Position numbers and translations under genes: made by a program. From CAJBVG01 sp044337515 (GTDB lineage Bacteria > Bacteroidota > Bacteroidia > Sphingobacteriales > Sphingobacteriaceae), in the NCBI GenBank assembly GCA_044337515.1, contig JBIINK010000002.1, forward strand, positions 15,914 through 79,913: a DNA stretch of 64,000 nucleotides. The letters run 5' to 3'. The first letter of the stretch is position 1. Each line of letters starts with the position of its first letter. This document shows, piece after piece, positions 9,093 to 17,459 of the stretch. The notes below the pieces were generated by a model. The model did no database searches. It was not told the origin of the DNA and worked only from the letters and a program-made list of their open reading frames with translations.

Positions 9093-9587
9093 ATGGATAT
9101 AGTTACGCCGAGTTTAGGATTGGTATTTTGGACCAGCATCTCATTCTTATTGTTATTGTTCTTATTAGGTAAGTTCGCTTGGAAACCTATCATGAAAGCG
9201 TTAGACGATCGTGAGCGTTCTATTGAAGAAGCATTAAGTGCAGCTGAAAAAGCTAAAGACGAGTTAGCAAGATTAAATAACGAGAGCGAGCTTTTATTAA
9301 AAGAAGCTAGAGCTGAACGTGATTTGATTTTAAAAGAAGCGAAACAATTACGCGACAATACTATTGCTGATGCAAAAGGTTTAGCACAAGTTGAAGCAAA
9401 TAAGATGATCGAAAAAGCAAAAGTGGAAATCGATAATCAAAAGAATGCTGCTTTAGCTGAAGTGAAAAATCAAGTTGCTACATTATCAATTGATATTGCA
9501 GAGAAAGTGTTACGCAAACAATTAGAAGATAAATCGAAACAAGAAAACTTGGTTGCAGATTTATTGAAAGAAGTAAAGTTAAGCTAG
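9093..9587 (+). CDS. atpF: F1F0 ATP synthase subunit b
   Basis: Subunit b is the peripheral stalk that links F0 to the F1 head. The protein has one N-terminal membrane helix (about residues 10-28, LVFWTSISFLLLLFLLGKF) and then a long charged, Ala/Glu/Lys-rich coiled coil to the C-terminus, the typical layout, at a normal 164 residues. The gene comes after the intra-operon hairpin and is followed by atpH after 27 bases. Confidence 0.95.
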   Translation: MDIVTPSLGLVFWTSISFLLLLFLLGKFAWKPIMKALDDRERSIEEALSAAEKAKDELARLNNESELLLKEARAERDLILKEAKQLRDNTIADAKGLAQVEANKMIEKAKVEIDNQKNAALAEVKNQVATLSIDIAEKVLRKQLEDKSKQENLVADLLKEVKLS

Positions 9588-9614
9588 TACAAGCGAAACT
9601 AAAATAGTAAAGAT

Positions 9615-10151
9615 ATGTCAGAAATTAGAGTTGCCACCAGATATGCCAAATCACTTATAGATCTTGCGATTGAACGCAATGAGCTAGAGAGAGTAAAGCA
9701 AGATATCGATTTATTTATCGCTGCTACTAAAGCAAGTTCTGAATTAGTTGCCGTGTTAAAAAATCCAATAGTTCCAATTGACAAAAAATTGAAAATTGTA
9801 AGAGGATTATTTGGTGAGCAAGTAAATAAAACGACTCAATCTTTTTTTGATATTGTAATTAACAAGGCGAGAGCAGAAGTATTACACTCTACTGCTTTAG
9901 AATTTGTAAATCAATACAACGAAAAGAAAAATATTTTAAAAGCGAAAGTTGTTTCAGCTACAGCATTGAATGATGCATCAAGAGCTGAAATAATTAGTAT
10001 CGTAGAGAAAGCAACAAGCAAACATGTAGTATTAGACGAAAAGGTTGATGCTGCATTAATTGGAGGTTTCTTACTTACAGTAGGAGATAAGCAATTTGAT
10101 ACCAGTATTTCAAAGAGCTTACAAAAATTGAAAAAGAGTTTTAGTAACTAA
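9615..10151 (+). CDS. atpH: F1F0 ATP synthase subunit delta
   Basis: Subunit delta caps the F1 head and joins it to the b stalk. The 178 residues show the family's N-terminal helical domain beginning VATRYAKSLIDLAIE, and a C-terminal region ending IGGFLLTVGDKQFDTSISKSLQKLKK, the conserved OSCP/delta signature. Length and operon position (between atpF and atpA) are standard. Confidence 0.95.
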   Translation: MSEIRVATRYAKSLIDLAIERNELERVKQDIDLFIAATKASSELVAVLKNPIVPIDKKLKIVRGLFGEQVNKTTQSFFDIVINKARAEVLHSTALEFVNQYNEKKNILKAKVVSATALNDASRAEIISIVEKATSKHVVLDEKVDAALIGGFLLTVGDKQFDTSISKSLQKLKKSFSN

Positions 10152-10193
10152 TACAAACATTAATAAATTTTAAATCAATAAACACATAATAAG

Positions 10194-11768
10194 ATGGTAG
10201 AAGTTAGACCAGATGAAGTTTCGGCGATATTAAGACAGCAATTGTCGGGCTTCAAGTCAGAATCTGAATTAGAAGAAGTTGGTACTGTATTACAGGTGGG
10301 TGATGGTATTGCGAGAGTATACGGATTGACAAAAGTACAATCAGGTGAGCTTGTTGAATTCGACAACGGACTACAAGGCATCGTGTTGAACTTAGAAGAG
10401 GATAACGTGGGTGTGGTATTGTTAGGTAGTTCAGACAAAATTAAAGAAGGTGACACTATTAAGCGTACTAAGAAAATCGCATCTATTAAAGTAGGTGACG
10501 GTATGTTAGGTCGTGTTGTAAACACTTTAGGTTTACCTATCGATGGTAAAGGTCCAATTACAGGTGACTTATATGAAATGCCAATCGAGCGTAAAGCTCC
10601 AGGGGTAATTTATCGTCAGCCAGTAAACGAGCCATTACAAACAGGATTGAAAGCTATTGATGCAATGATTCCTATCGGTCGTGGACAACGTGAGTTAATC
10701 ATTGGTGACCGTCAGACAGGTAAAACTACTGTTGCGATTGACACGATCATCAACCAAAAAGAATTTTACGATAAAGGTGAAGCCGTTATCTGTATATATG
10801 TAGCAATTGGGCAAAAGAATTCTACGGTAGCGAACATTGTTCGTACGTTAGAAGAAAAAGGTGCAATGGCTTACACAATTATTGTTGCAGCTTCTGCAGC
10901 AGATCCTGCTCCAATGCAGTTCTTTGCTCCATTTGCTGGTGCTGCGATTGGTGAGTTTTTCCGTGATACAGGAAGACCAGCTTTAATTGTTTATGATGAT
11001 TTATCTAAACAAGCAGTTGCTTACCGTGAAGTATCATTATTACTTCGTAGACCTCCAGGACGTGAAGCATATCCAGGTGACGTATTCTACTTACACTCTA
11101 GATTACTTGAGAGAGCTGCAAAAATTAATGCAACTGACTCAGTAGCTCAAGCGATGAATGATTTACCTGATTCAATTAAAGGTATCGTTAAAGGTGGTGG
11201 TTCATTAACTGCATTACCAATTATCGAAACTCAAGCAGGTGACGTTTCTGCATACATTCCAACAAACGTAATTTCTATTACCGACGGACAAATTTTCTTG
11301 GAGTCGAACTTGTTTAACGCAGGTATTCGTCCAGCGATTAACGTAGGTATCTCGGTATCACGTGTGGGTGGTAATGCTCAAATTAAATCAATGAAGAAAG
11401 TTGCTGGTACATTGAAAGGTGACCAAGCACAATATAGAGAGCTTGAAGCTTTCTCTAAATTCGGATCTGATTTAGATGCTACAACTAAATTCGTTTTAGA
11501 TAAAGGTGCTCGTAATGTTGAAATTTTGAAACAAGGTCAATACAGCCCAGTGCCAGTTGAAAAACAAGTAGCAATGATCTATTGCGGTACTAAAGGTTTA
11601 TTGAGAAATGTACCTGTTAATAAAGTGAAAGAATTCGAAGCTGAATATTTAAATCAATTAGAACTTCGTTATAAATCAACACTAGATGCAATTCGCGCTG
11701 GAAAAATTGATAATGATATTACTAATGTTTTAGAAGCAGTAGCGAAAGAAATTTCATCAAAATACTAA
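10194..11768 (+). CDS. atpA: F1 ATP synthase subunit alpha
   Basis: Subunit alpha forms the non-catalytic nucleotide sites of the F1 hexamer. The protein has the N-terminal beta-barrel (about residues 25-95), the nucleotide-binding domain with Walker A GDRQTGKT at 171-178, the PALIVYDDLSKQAVAYREVS segment (Walker B region) and the C-terminal helical domain. Length 524 is normal. The partner subunit beta (atpD) and epsilon (atpC) are not in the window; a separate atpDC locus is usual in Bacteroidota. Confidence 0.98.
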   Translation: MVEVRPDEVSAILRQQLSGFKSESELEEVGTVLQVGDGIARVYGLTKVQSGELVEFDNGLQGIVLNLEEDNVGVVLLGSSDKIKEGDTIKRTKKIASIKVGDGMLGRVVNTLGLPIDGKGPITGDLYEMPIERKAPGVIYRQPVNEPLQTGLKAIDAMIPIGRGQRELIIGDRQTGKTTVAIDTIINQKEFYDKGEAVICIYVAIGQKNSTVANIVRTLEEKGAMAYTIIVAASAADPAPMQFFAPFAGAAIGEFFRDTGRPALIVYDDLSKQAVAYREVSLLLRRPPGREAYPGDVFYLHSRLLERAAKINATDSVAQAMNDLPDSIKGIVKGGGSLTALPIIETQAGDVSAYIPTNVISITDGQIFLESNLFNAGIRPAINVGISVSRVGGNAQIKSMKKVAGTLKGDQAQYRELEAFSKFGSDLDATTKFVLDKGARNVEILKQGQYSPVPVEKQVAMIYCGTKGLLRNVPVNKVKEFEAEYLNQLELRYKSTLDAIRAGKIDNDITNVLEAVAKEISSKY

Positions 11769-11774
11769 TTAATC

Positions 11775-11798
11775 ATTCTCGTCTTTCGGGGCGAGAAT
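11775..11798 (+). other. Intercistronic hairpin between atpA and atpG
   Basis: ATTCTCGTC (11775-11783) pairs with GGCGAGAAT (11790-11798) around a six-base loop TTTCGG, with one G-T pair. The following bases are only moderately T-rich (AATTTTT about 10 bases later), so it looks more like an mRNA-stability or processing hairpin than a strong terminator. Confidence 0.6.
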
Positions 11799-11822
11799 AG
11801 CTAATAATTTTTCAAAAGAAAA

Positions 11823-12704
11823 ATGGCAAATTTAAAAGAAGTACGTTTAAGAATAGCTTCGGTTAAGTCTACTCAGCAAATCACAAAAGCCATGAAAATG
11901 GTTTCTGCAGCTAAGTTGAAGAGAGCTACCGATGCAGTTGTTCAAATGCGACCTTATGCTAATAAGTTGAAAGACATCTTAGCAAACCTAACGGCAAGTT
12001 TAGAAGGGAATGAAAGTGAATTCACTGTTCAACGTGAATTGAAAAATGTATTGGTAGTTGTTGTTACTTCGAACAGAGGTTTAGCAGGAGCTTTCAATGC
12101 TAATTCTATTAAAACTGCTAACGCATTGATTAACGAGAAATATGCTGACTTGAAAAAATCAGGTAATGTGCATATCATCGCTATTGGTAAAAAGGCGCAA
12201 GAGTATTTTACTAAAAACAAATACAACGTTATTGGTAACAATAACGATGTGTTTAATAGTTTATCATTCAATACTTCGGTAAAAATTTCATCTGAAATTA
12301 TGGATGGATTTGTTGGTGGTAAATGGGATAAAGTTGAAGTGGTTTACAACCAATTTAAAAATGCAGCAATGCAGATTTTAACTACAGAACAATTACTACC
12401 TGTTCAAGCAACAATAAGTGCAACTGCAGTAAAATCGAATGTTGATTATTTATTAGAACCTTCTCAAGAGGAAATTGTAAATGGATTAATTCCTACATCT
12501 ATTAAAATACAATTGTATAAAGCATTATTAGATTCTCATGCTTCTGAACATGGCGCTCGTATGACAGCCATGGATAAAGCAACTGAAAACGCTGGTGATT
12601 TGTTACGTGCACTTAGGTTATCATATAACCAAGCTCGTCAAGCCTCGATTACAAATGAGATATTAGAAATTGTGAGTGGTGCAAATGCACTGTCTGCAAG
12701 CTAA
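11823..12704 (+). CDS. atpG: F1 ATP synthase subunit gamma
   Basis: Subunit gamma is the central rotor shaft of F1. The N-terminal helix starts MANLKEVRLRIASVKSTQQI with the conserved TKAMKMVSAAKL, and the C-terminal helix contains the signature RMTAMDKATENA, followed by LRLSYNQARQASITNEILEI. These two helices form the coiled coil inside the alpha3beta3 ring. Length 293 is normal. It is the last gene of the operon; a strong terminator follows. Confidence 0.97.
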   Translation: MANLKEVRLRIASVKSTQQITKAMKMVSAAKLKRATDAVVQMRPYANKLKDILANLTASLEGNESEFTVQRELKNVLVVVVTSNRGLAGAFNANSIKTANALINEKYADLKKSGNVHIIAIGKKAQEYFTKNKYNVIGNNNDVFNSLSFNTSVKISSEIMDGFVGGKWDKVEVVYNQFKNAAMQILTTEQLLPVQATISATAVKSNVDYLLEPSQEEIVNGLIPTSIKIQLYKALLDSHASEHGARMTAMDKATENAGDLLRALRLSYNQARQASITNEILEIVSGANALSAS

Positions 12705-12726
12705 TACTATAACAAGATTTTAAAAT

Positions 12727-12760
12727 AAAAAGTCCCGATGATGAGTCGGGACTTTTTTGT
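12727..12760 (+). terminator. Rho-independent terminator of the atp operon
   Basis: AGTCCCGA (12731-12738) pairs with TCGGGACT (12746-12753) around a seven-base loop. Flanking A and T runs extend the stem, and the T-run at 12753-12758 completes a standard terminator about 25 bases after the atpG stop. Confidence 0.9.
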
Positions 12761-12810
12761 TTTTCATAAATAGTATTGTAATGAATATTAGAATGAATTA
12801 AGTTTCTAAT

Positions 12811-12826
12811 CCCGATAGCTATCGGG
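12811..12826. repeat. Palindrome CCCGATAGCTATCGGG
   Basis: This perfect 16-base palindrome lies between the convergent atpG and yceI genes. It has no adjoining T-run in either direction. It resembles the CCCGATTACATCGGG segment inside the defective tRNA-Val copy at 32198-32212, suggesting a small family of intergenic palindromes in this genome. Confidence 0.7.
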
Positions 12827-12845
12827 ACTAAATTCTAGTATCTAG

Positions 12846-13379
12846 TTATTGTTGTTTTGCGAATTGTATGTTAACATGTAATTTCACTTCATCACTTACT
12901 ACAACACCACCAGCTTCAGTTACTGCACTCCAAGTTAATCCGAAATCTTTTCTATTGATTTTTCCATTTACTTCGAATCCTGCTTTAGTATTTCCATAAG
13001 GATCAACCATAATACCACCTAATTCAGCATCTAATGTTACTGATTTAGTTACGTCTCTAATTGTTAAATCACCAGTTAATTTATACTCCGTTTCGGAAAC
13101 TTTAACAAAAGCTGAAGACGCGAAATTAATTGTAGGGTATTTCTCTGAAGCAAAGAAATCATCCGACTTTAAGTGACCATCACGATCTGCTTGGTTAGTA
13201 TCGATACTGTTCGTATCAATGCTAAAATTGATTGCTGAGTTTTCGAAATCTTCTCCATTAGAAACTACTGAACCACCAAATACTTTAAAAGTACCAGTAA
13301 CAGTAGAAATTACTAAATGCTTGATTTTAAATTGCACTTCAGAATGCGCTGGGTCTAACGACCAAGTTGTATTTTCCAT
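12846..13379 (-). CDS. YceI-family lipid-binding protein
   Basis: The 177-residue protein matches the YceI family: start TTWSLDPAHSEVQFKIKHLV, a central FENSAINFSIDTNSIDTNQ and GHLKSDDFFASEKYPTI, and the end WSAVTEAGGVVVSDEVKLHV. YceI proteins fold as lipocalin-like beta-barrels that bind polyisoprenoid or amide lipids; the cellular role is unclear. No signal peptide is present, so this copy is probably cytoplasmic, whereas E. coli YceI is periplasmic. It stands alone with its own promoter. Confidence 0.92.
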   Translation of the reverse strand: MENTTWSLDPAHSEVQFKIKHLVISTVTGTFKVFGGSVVSNGEDFENSAINFSIDTNSIDTNQADRDGHLKSDDFFASEKYPTINFASSAFVKVSETEYKLTGDLTIRDVTKSVTLDAELGGIMVDPYGNTKAGFEVNGKINRKDFGLTWSAVTEAGGVVVSDEVKLHVNIQFAKQQ

Positions 13380-13406
13380 TTATTATTAAATTTTATATGA
13401 ATAGAA

Positions 13407-13438
13407 CAAAGGTAGAATAAAAATGTTTGTTTAAACAT
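13407..13438 (-). promoter_or_regulatory. yceI promoter with an inverted repeat in the -33 region
   Basis: On the minus strand CAAAGGTA at 13407-13414 reads TACCTTTG, a perfect -7 element, 28 bases before the yceI ATG. Immediately upstream, ATGTTT (13423-13428) and AAACAT (13433-13438) form an inverted repeat separated by four bases, where the -33 element would lie; it could be an operator. Confidence 0.5.
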
Positions 13439-13488
13439 ATAATATTTATAAGTGGTTCATAATGAGTATAAAATTATTTTATGAGTAT

Positions 13489-13528
13489 CGTAATTGGTGG
13501 CACGACTTAAGTCATGCCACCAATTACG
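13489..13528. repeat. 40-base near-perfect palindrome, REP-like
   Basis: CGTAATTGGTGGCA (13489-13502) is mirrored by TGCCACCAATTACG (13515-13528). The centre GACTTAAGTC is itself palindromic, and a single C/A mismatch pair is the only flaw. It lies 5 bases after the stop of the prolyl oligopeptidase gene on the minus strand and lacks a T-run. It may act as a transcript 3'-end hairpin and looks like a repetitive extragenic palindrome. Confidence 0.75.
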
Positions 13529-13533
13529 AAAAA

Positions 13534-15654
13534 CTATTTTACTTCTACACCTAAATTATATAGCACAAAGCTCCAAATGTCTGCAGACTCTTCAATAATT
13601 TTTGAAGTTGGTTTACCCGCACCATGCCCAGCTTTTGCATCAATACGAATTAGAATTGGATTTTCGCCTTTGTGTTTTGCTTGCAATGTTGCAGCAAATT
13701 TGAAAGAATGTGCTGGAACTACACGATCATCATGATCGGCAGTGGTGATTAATGTTGCAGGGTAGTTCACATTTTCTTTCACGTTATGTAGCGGTGAGTA
13801 TTTGATTAAATAATCAAACTGTTCTTTCTTATCACTAGAACCATACTCAACTGCCCAACCCCAACCGATTGTGAATTTATGATAGCGTAACATATCAAGA
13901 ACGCCCACGCCTGGTAGTGCTACTTTAAATAGATCTGGGCGCTGTGTCATACATGCACCAACAAGTAGGCCTCCGTTTGATCTTCCACTAATCGCTAATT
14001 TACTTGAGTTTGTGTATTTCTCCTTAATAAGGTATTCAGCCGCACCAATAAAATCATCAAATACATTTTGTTTTTTATCTAGCATGCCTGCTTTATGCCA
14101 ATCTTCACCATACTCGCCACCACCACGCAAACTTACTTGAACATAAATTCCTCCTTGCTCCATAAAGTACATATTAGAAACACTAAATGCAGGTGTTAAA
14201 CTAATATTGAATCCACCATAACCATACAATAAAAGTGGATTGTTACCATCTAACTTAATACCTTTTTTATGTACGATGAACATTGGAATTTTGGTCCCAT
14301 CTTTTGATGTAAACCATTCTTGTTTCGTTTCATAATCATCTGTATTGATTTTGAAATTCGGCTTGGTATACAACGATGATTTCCCTGTTGCAATATCTAA
14401 TTGATAAATAGTTCCAGGAGTAGTGAAGTTAGTAAAGCTGTAGAAACAAGTAGCATCATCTTTATTCGATTCAGCAAAAGCAACAGTGCCAATACCCGGT
14501 AGTTCAATGTCACGATTTTTTGCTCCATCAACATTGTATTCAATAATTTTTGCACTAGCATCTTTTAAATAACTAGCGTATAATTTGCCGCCAGCTAAAT
14601 GAACACCTTCTAACAATTCTTCTTGTTCAGGAATAATAACTTTCCAGCTTTCAGGTTTATTATTTTTGGGGTCAATTGATACAACTCTATATTTTGCAGC
14701 GCCATTGTCCATCTGTACAATGAAGTTATCTCCAATGTTATCTATGATTGCATAATTATATTCGAAGCCTTTTAAGAGCACTTCAATTTTAGAATTCGCT
14801 TTCGTTAAATCTTTATATAATATTTCTGTACCTGATGTTCCTTCAGAACCGTATATGATTAAATACTTTTCATCTTCGGTAACAGACGCACCAAAGTAAC
14901 GTAAAGGATGAGCCTTATCCTCGTATACTAAAATGTCTTTTGATTGATCTTCGCCAATTTTATGGAAGAATACTTTTTGAAATTGATTTTGGTTTGAAAG
15001 TTCACTTACTCCTTTTGGCTCATCATATCTACTATAATAGAATCCCTCACCTTGCCAAGCGGCACCTGAAAATTTCACCCATTTTATTTCATCAGAAATT
15101 TTTGTTCCCTTTTCAATATCAATCACATAAATTTCATTCCAATCAGATCCGGAACGTGAAATAGTATATGCTGCATATTTATGATTGTTCGAAAAAGACA
15201 GGCCGCTTAATGCTACTGTACCATCTTCTGAAAGTTTATTTGGGTCAAGAAAAACTTTCTCTTCTCCATTTAATCCTTTCTTATAATATACAACAGCTTG
15301 ATTTTGTAATCCATCATTTTTAGAATAGAAGTAATAGTCGCCTTTACGATATGGTGCTGAATTTTTTTCATAATTCCAGATTTCTGTTAAGCGATTTTTA
15401 ATATTATCACGAAAAGGGATTTGTGATAAATAGTTTTGAGTAACCTTGTTCTCAGATTCAACCCAGGAAGCAGTTTCAGCGGTAGTATCATTCTCTAACC
15501 AACGATAAGAATCTGCAATTTTTGTGCCGAAATAATCGGTTACTGTATCTACTATTTTGGTTTCTGGATAAGGCAACATACTTATTTTTTTTACTTCATT
15601 TGATTTACACGCAAAGAATAAACTTAACGTTCCTAATAAAATTAAATTTTTCAT
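13534..15654 (-). CDS. Prolyl oligopeptidase family (S9A) lipoprotein
   Basis: The protein cleaves after proline in short peptides. A lipoprotein signal (lipobox LFFAC, Cys16) places it in the envelope. Residues of about 30-430 form the seven-bladed propeller that filters substrates by size, and the C-terminal alpha/beta-hydrolase domain holds the catalytic triad: Ser559 in SGRSNGG, Asp in the DHDDRV motif at 640-645, and His677 in AGHGAGKP. Length 706 is standard. It lies 49 bases downstream of gldB on the same strand and could share its transcript. Peptide scavenging is a sensible but inferred role. Confidence 0.93.
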   Translation of the reverse strand: MKNLILLGTLSLFFACKSNEVKKISMLPYPETKIVDTVTDYFGTKIADSYRWLENDTTAETASWVESENKVTQNYLSQIPFRDNIKNRLTEIWNYEKNSAPYRKGDYYFYSKNDGLQNQAVVYYKKGLNGEEKVFLDPNKLSEDGTVALSGLSFSNNHKYAAYTISRSGSDWNEIYVIDIEKGTKISDEIKWVKFSGAAWQGEGFYYSRYDEPKGVSELSNQNQFQKVFFHKIGEDQSKDILVYEDKAHPLRYFGASVTEDEKYLIIYGSEGTSGTEILYKDLTKANSKIEVLLKGFEYNYAIIDNIGDNFIVQMDNGAAKYRVVSIDPKNNKPESWKVIIPEQEELLEGVHLAGGKLYASYLKDASAKIIEYNVDGAKNRDIELPGIGTVAFAESNKDDATCFYSFTNFTTPGTIYQLDIATGKSSLYTKPNFKINTDDYETKQEWFTSKDGTKIPMFIVHKKGIKLDGNNPLLLYGYGGFNISLTPAFSVSNMYFMEQGGIYVQVSLRGGGEYGEDWHKAGMLDKKQNVFDDFIGAAEYLIKEKYTNSSKLAISGRSNGGLLVGACMTQRPDLFKVALPGVGVLDMLRYHKFTIGWGWAVEYGSSDKKEQFDYLIKYSPLHNVKENVNYPATLITTADHDDRVVPAHSFKFAATLQAKHKGENPILIRIDAKAGHGAGKPTSKIIEESADIWSFVLYNLGVEVK

Positions 15655-15703
15655 ATAGTATTTTTTATAATTCTCAATTCTAAAATCTCAATTCTCAGTA
15701 CTA
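15655..15703. repeat. Short AT-rich spacer with repeated CTCAATTCT
   Basis: CTCAATTCT occurs at 15673-15681 and 15688-15696 in the spacer between gldB and the prolyl oligopeptidase gene. The sequence resembles the TAATTCC heptamers near 26300 and is probably slippage-derived spacer DNA. Confidence 0.4.
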
Positions 15704-16744
15704 TTAAGGTTTATATTTTGATAGGCTTAATATTTTTTGACTATCAGTTTCTTTCATCAGCATATCCAAAGTATAGTCAGGGTTATTATCCATAAATTTT
15801 TTAATCACCTGCCATCCACAATACCAAGCAATTCGAGGAGCAGATTCATCAGTAAGACTTACAGTAAACGGAGCTTCTTCAGTATATTTTCTATACTTTA
15901 AATAATCAGCACTAAATAAACCTTCATCAATTAACAATTGATATATATTTTTTTCATTTGATTTACTCCACTCTAATTGCTTGTTAGTATATCCAATTTT
16001 CAAACTATCCTCTGTGTCGGGTAACATTTGGTCTAAGAAATAAAGCATTTTGCCTTCATTAACTAGTACATCAATTAAACGCGGTTTCGCTAAGTCGAAT
16101 GGGTATTTATAACTTGCCATTCCTTTAACAAACATGGGCATTAAATGTTCTGGAGTATATCGTCTTGTTAAGTAATCGGGTATTTCTAATGATGGATAAA
16201 ATTTATAGTTCTCTCCCAAAAACAAGTCTAATCCAATGCCAATATATCCATCGGTAGTGACTATCCCGTTATTAAAACCTGAGATGAATGTGCAAACTTT
16301 AGGCAAGGTGTCATTCGGGTATAAGGCTTGATATTTTGCGAATACCTCCGTGATGTTTTCTTCTAATGCTTCTATTTTTTGCGAATTATAGATCGAGTCA
16401 CAATCTTTCGCTAGTGTTTTAAAGTCACTGTTCTGAATAAAATTGCCAATTAGAGTAGTAAATTGTTCGTTTTGTGTACTCCCAAAATTCATAATTTGAA
16501 GAAAATACACATTGTAAAACTCGCCATAATTGCTTTGAATGGTTTTTAGTTTATTGCCTATTTCAGAAGGTGGCGTTTCGAATAAATCTTTATCTAAACG
16601 AAGGAGTTTTATTGTTTGTATGTCCTTTGTTTCTGGGATTTTATTCGAAACAGAAGATTGTTGACATGCGTTGAATATTATCGATATAAATAGTAGTGTT
16701 AAAATCGATTTTATTATGTTACTTTGAGTCTTGTATTTAAGCAT
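15704..16744 (-). CDS. gldB: Gliding motility lipoprotein GldB
   Basis: GldB is a lipoprotein needed for gliding in Flavobacterium johnsoniae; its exact activity is unknown. The signal peptide ends in a lipobox-like NAC (QQ follows). The body has family-typical segments: IKLLRLDKDLFE, YGEFYNVYFLQIMNFG, FISGFNNGIVTTDGYIGIGLDLFLG, the RRYTPEHLMPMFVKGM region, and the end PRIAWYCGWQVIKKFMDNNP. The start at 16744 places the signal peptide at the N-terminus; an upstream in-frame ATG at 16777 would overlap the divergent gene. gldC is not adjacent, but nadE lies nearby, as in other Bacteroidota. Confidence 0.88.
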   Translation of the reverse strand: MLKYKTQSNIIKSILTLLFISIIFNACQQSSVSNKIPETKDIQTIKLLRLDKDLFETPPSEIGNKLKTIQSNYGEFYNVYFLQIMNFGSTQNEQFTTLIGNFIQNSDFKTLAKDCDSIYNSQKIEALEENITEVFAKYQALYPNDTLPKVCTFISGFNNGIVTTDGYIGIGLDLFLGENYKFYPSLEIPDYLTRRYTPEHLMPMFVKGMASYKYPFDLAKPRLIDVLVNEGKMLYFLDQMLPDTEDSLKIGYTNKQLEWSKSNEKNIYQLLIDEGLFSADYLKYRKYTEEAPFTVSLTDESAPRIAWYCGWQVIKKFMDNNPDYTLDMLMKETDSQKILSLSKYKP

Positions 16745-16753
16745 ATTTGTAAA

Positions 16754-17458
16754 ATGAACAAGCCTAAAATTAATCATTTCTACTCAATTATTATTGTCCT
16801 AATTATTGGATTGTCGGCACAAAACACAATAGCTCAAGATTTCCGTCTGGGTTTTAAGGGCACTCCGGTATTCTCTAGCATTAAGCCAGGAAGTGATTAT
16901 AATAATAGCACTGGGACTAAAATTGGATTTTCGTATGGTTTAATCTTCGATTATTTTTTGAAAGAGCATTATGCTGTTGAAACAGAATTTGGGATAAGCA
17001 GTTTAGGTGGGAATATCGAATACTCGAAAGCTGACACTACTATTTCGTCAGCAATAAAATCAAATTTTGTTGAAGTGCCGATTACTATCAAATTATTAAC
17101 TGATAATATTAATGGTAAGATGAAAGTATTTGGAAAGTTTGGAATGAATTTGGGATTTGCAACTAAATCATCAGCAGTTATTTCATACAAAAAGAATGGA
17201 GTTGAATATGCAAAGGATGATATGAAAGATGCTAGTAAATATATTCAGCCTTTAAATGTTTCATTAGTGATTGGTGGTGGTGTTGAATATAATTTAGCTA
17301 AAAATTTAGATTTGATATTAGGCCTTACGTATACTAATGGATTGTTAAATACTATGAAATCGCCATCTATATATCGATTGAATACTAGCAACCCGTCCAT
17401 AAAAGCATTCGATGCTGATATGAATTATTTTGCAATTAACGTTGGATTATTATTCTAA
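16754..17458 (+). CDS. Outer-membrane beta-barrel protein, PorT-family type
   Basis: The 234-residue protein has a signal peptide ending near IAQ and alternating hydrophobic/polar strands ending in aromatic residues (FAINVGLLF), which indicate an 8- to 10-stranded outer-membrane barrel of the broad PorT-family/OMP_b-brl type. It is not the T9SS PorT/SprT itself on any evidence I can see. The start at 16754 is preferred over an upstream ATG at 16724 because it opens directly onto the signal peptide. Its start codon is only 9 bases from the divergent gldB start. The stop is followed by a single base before the nadE ATG, so it is translated with nadE. Confidence 0.75.
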   Translation: MNKPKINHFYSIIIVLIIGLSAQNTIAQDFRLGFKGTPVFSSIKPGSDYNNSTGTKIGFSYGLIFDYFLKEHYAVETEFGISSLGGNIEYSKADTTISSAIKSNFVEVPITIKLLTDNINGKMKVFGKFGMNLGFATKSSAVISYKKNGVEYAKDDMKDASKYIQPLNVSLVIGGGVEYNLAKNLDLILGLTYTNGLLNTMKSPSIYRLNTSNPSIKAFDADMNYFAINVGLLF

Positions 17459-17459
17459 G

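Noticed and set aside
10175..10525. Minus-strand reading frame opposite atpA
   Set aside because: It lies wholly opposite the conserved N-terminus of atpA and its product is a Ser/Pro/Thr-rich shadow sequence with no family match.
16754..17458. T9SS translocon protein PorT/SprT
   Set aside because: Only the general barrel family pattern is visible and no specific PorT motif or neighbour supports it, so no symbol was given.
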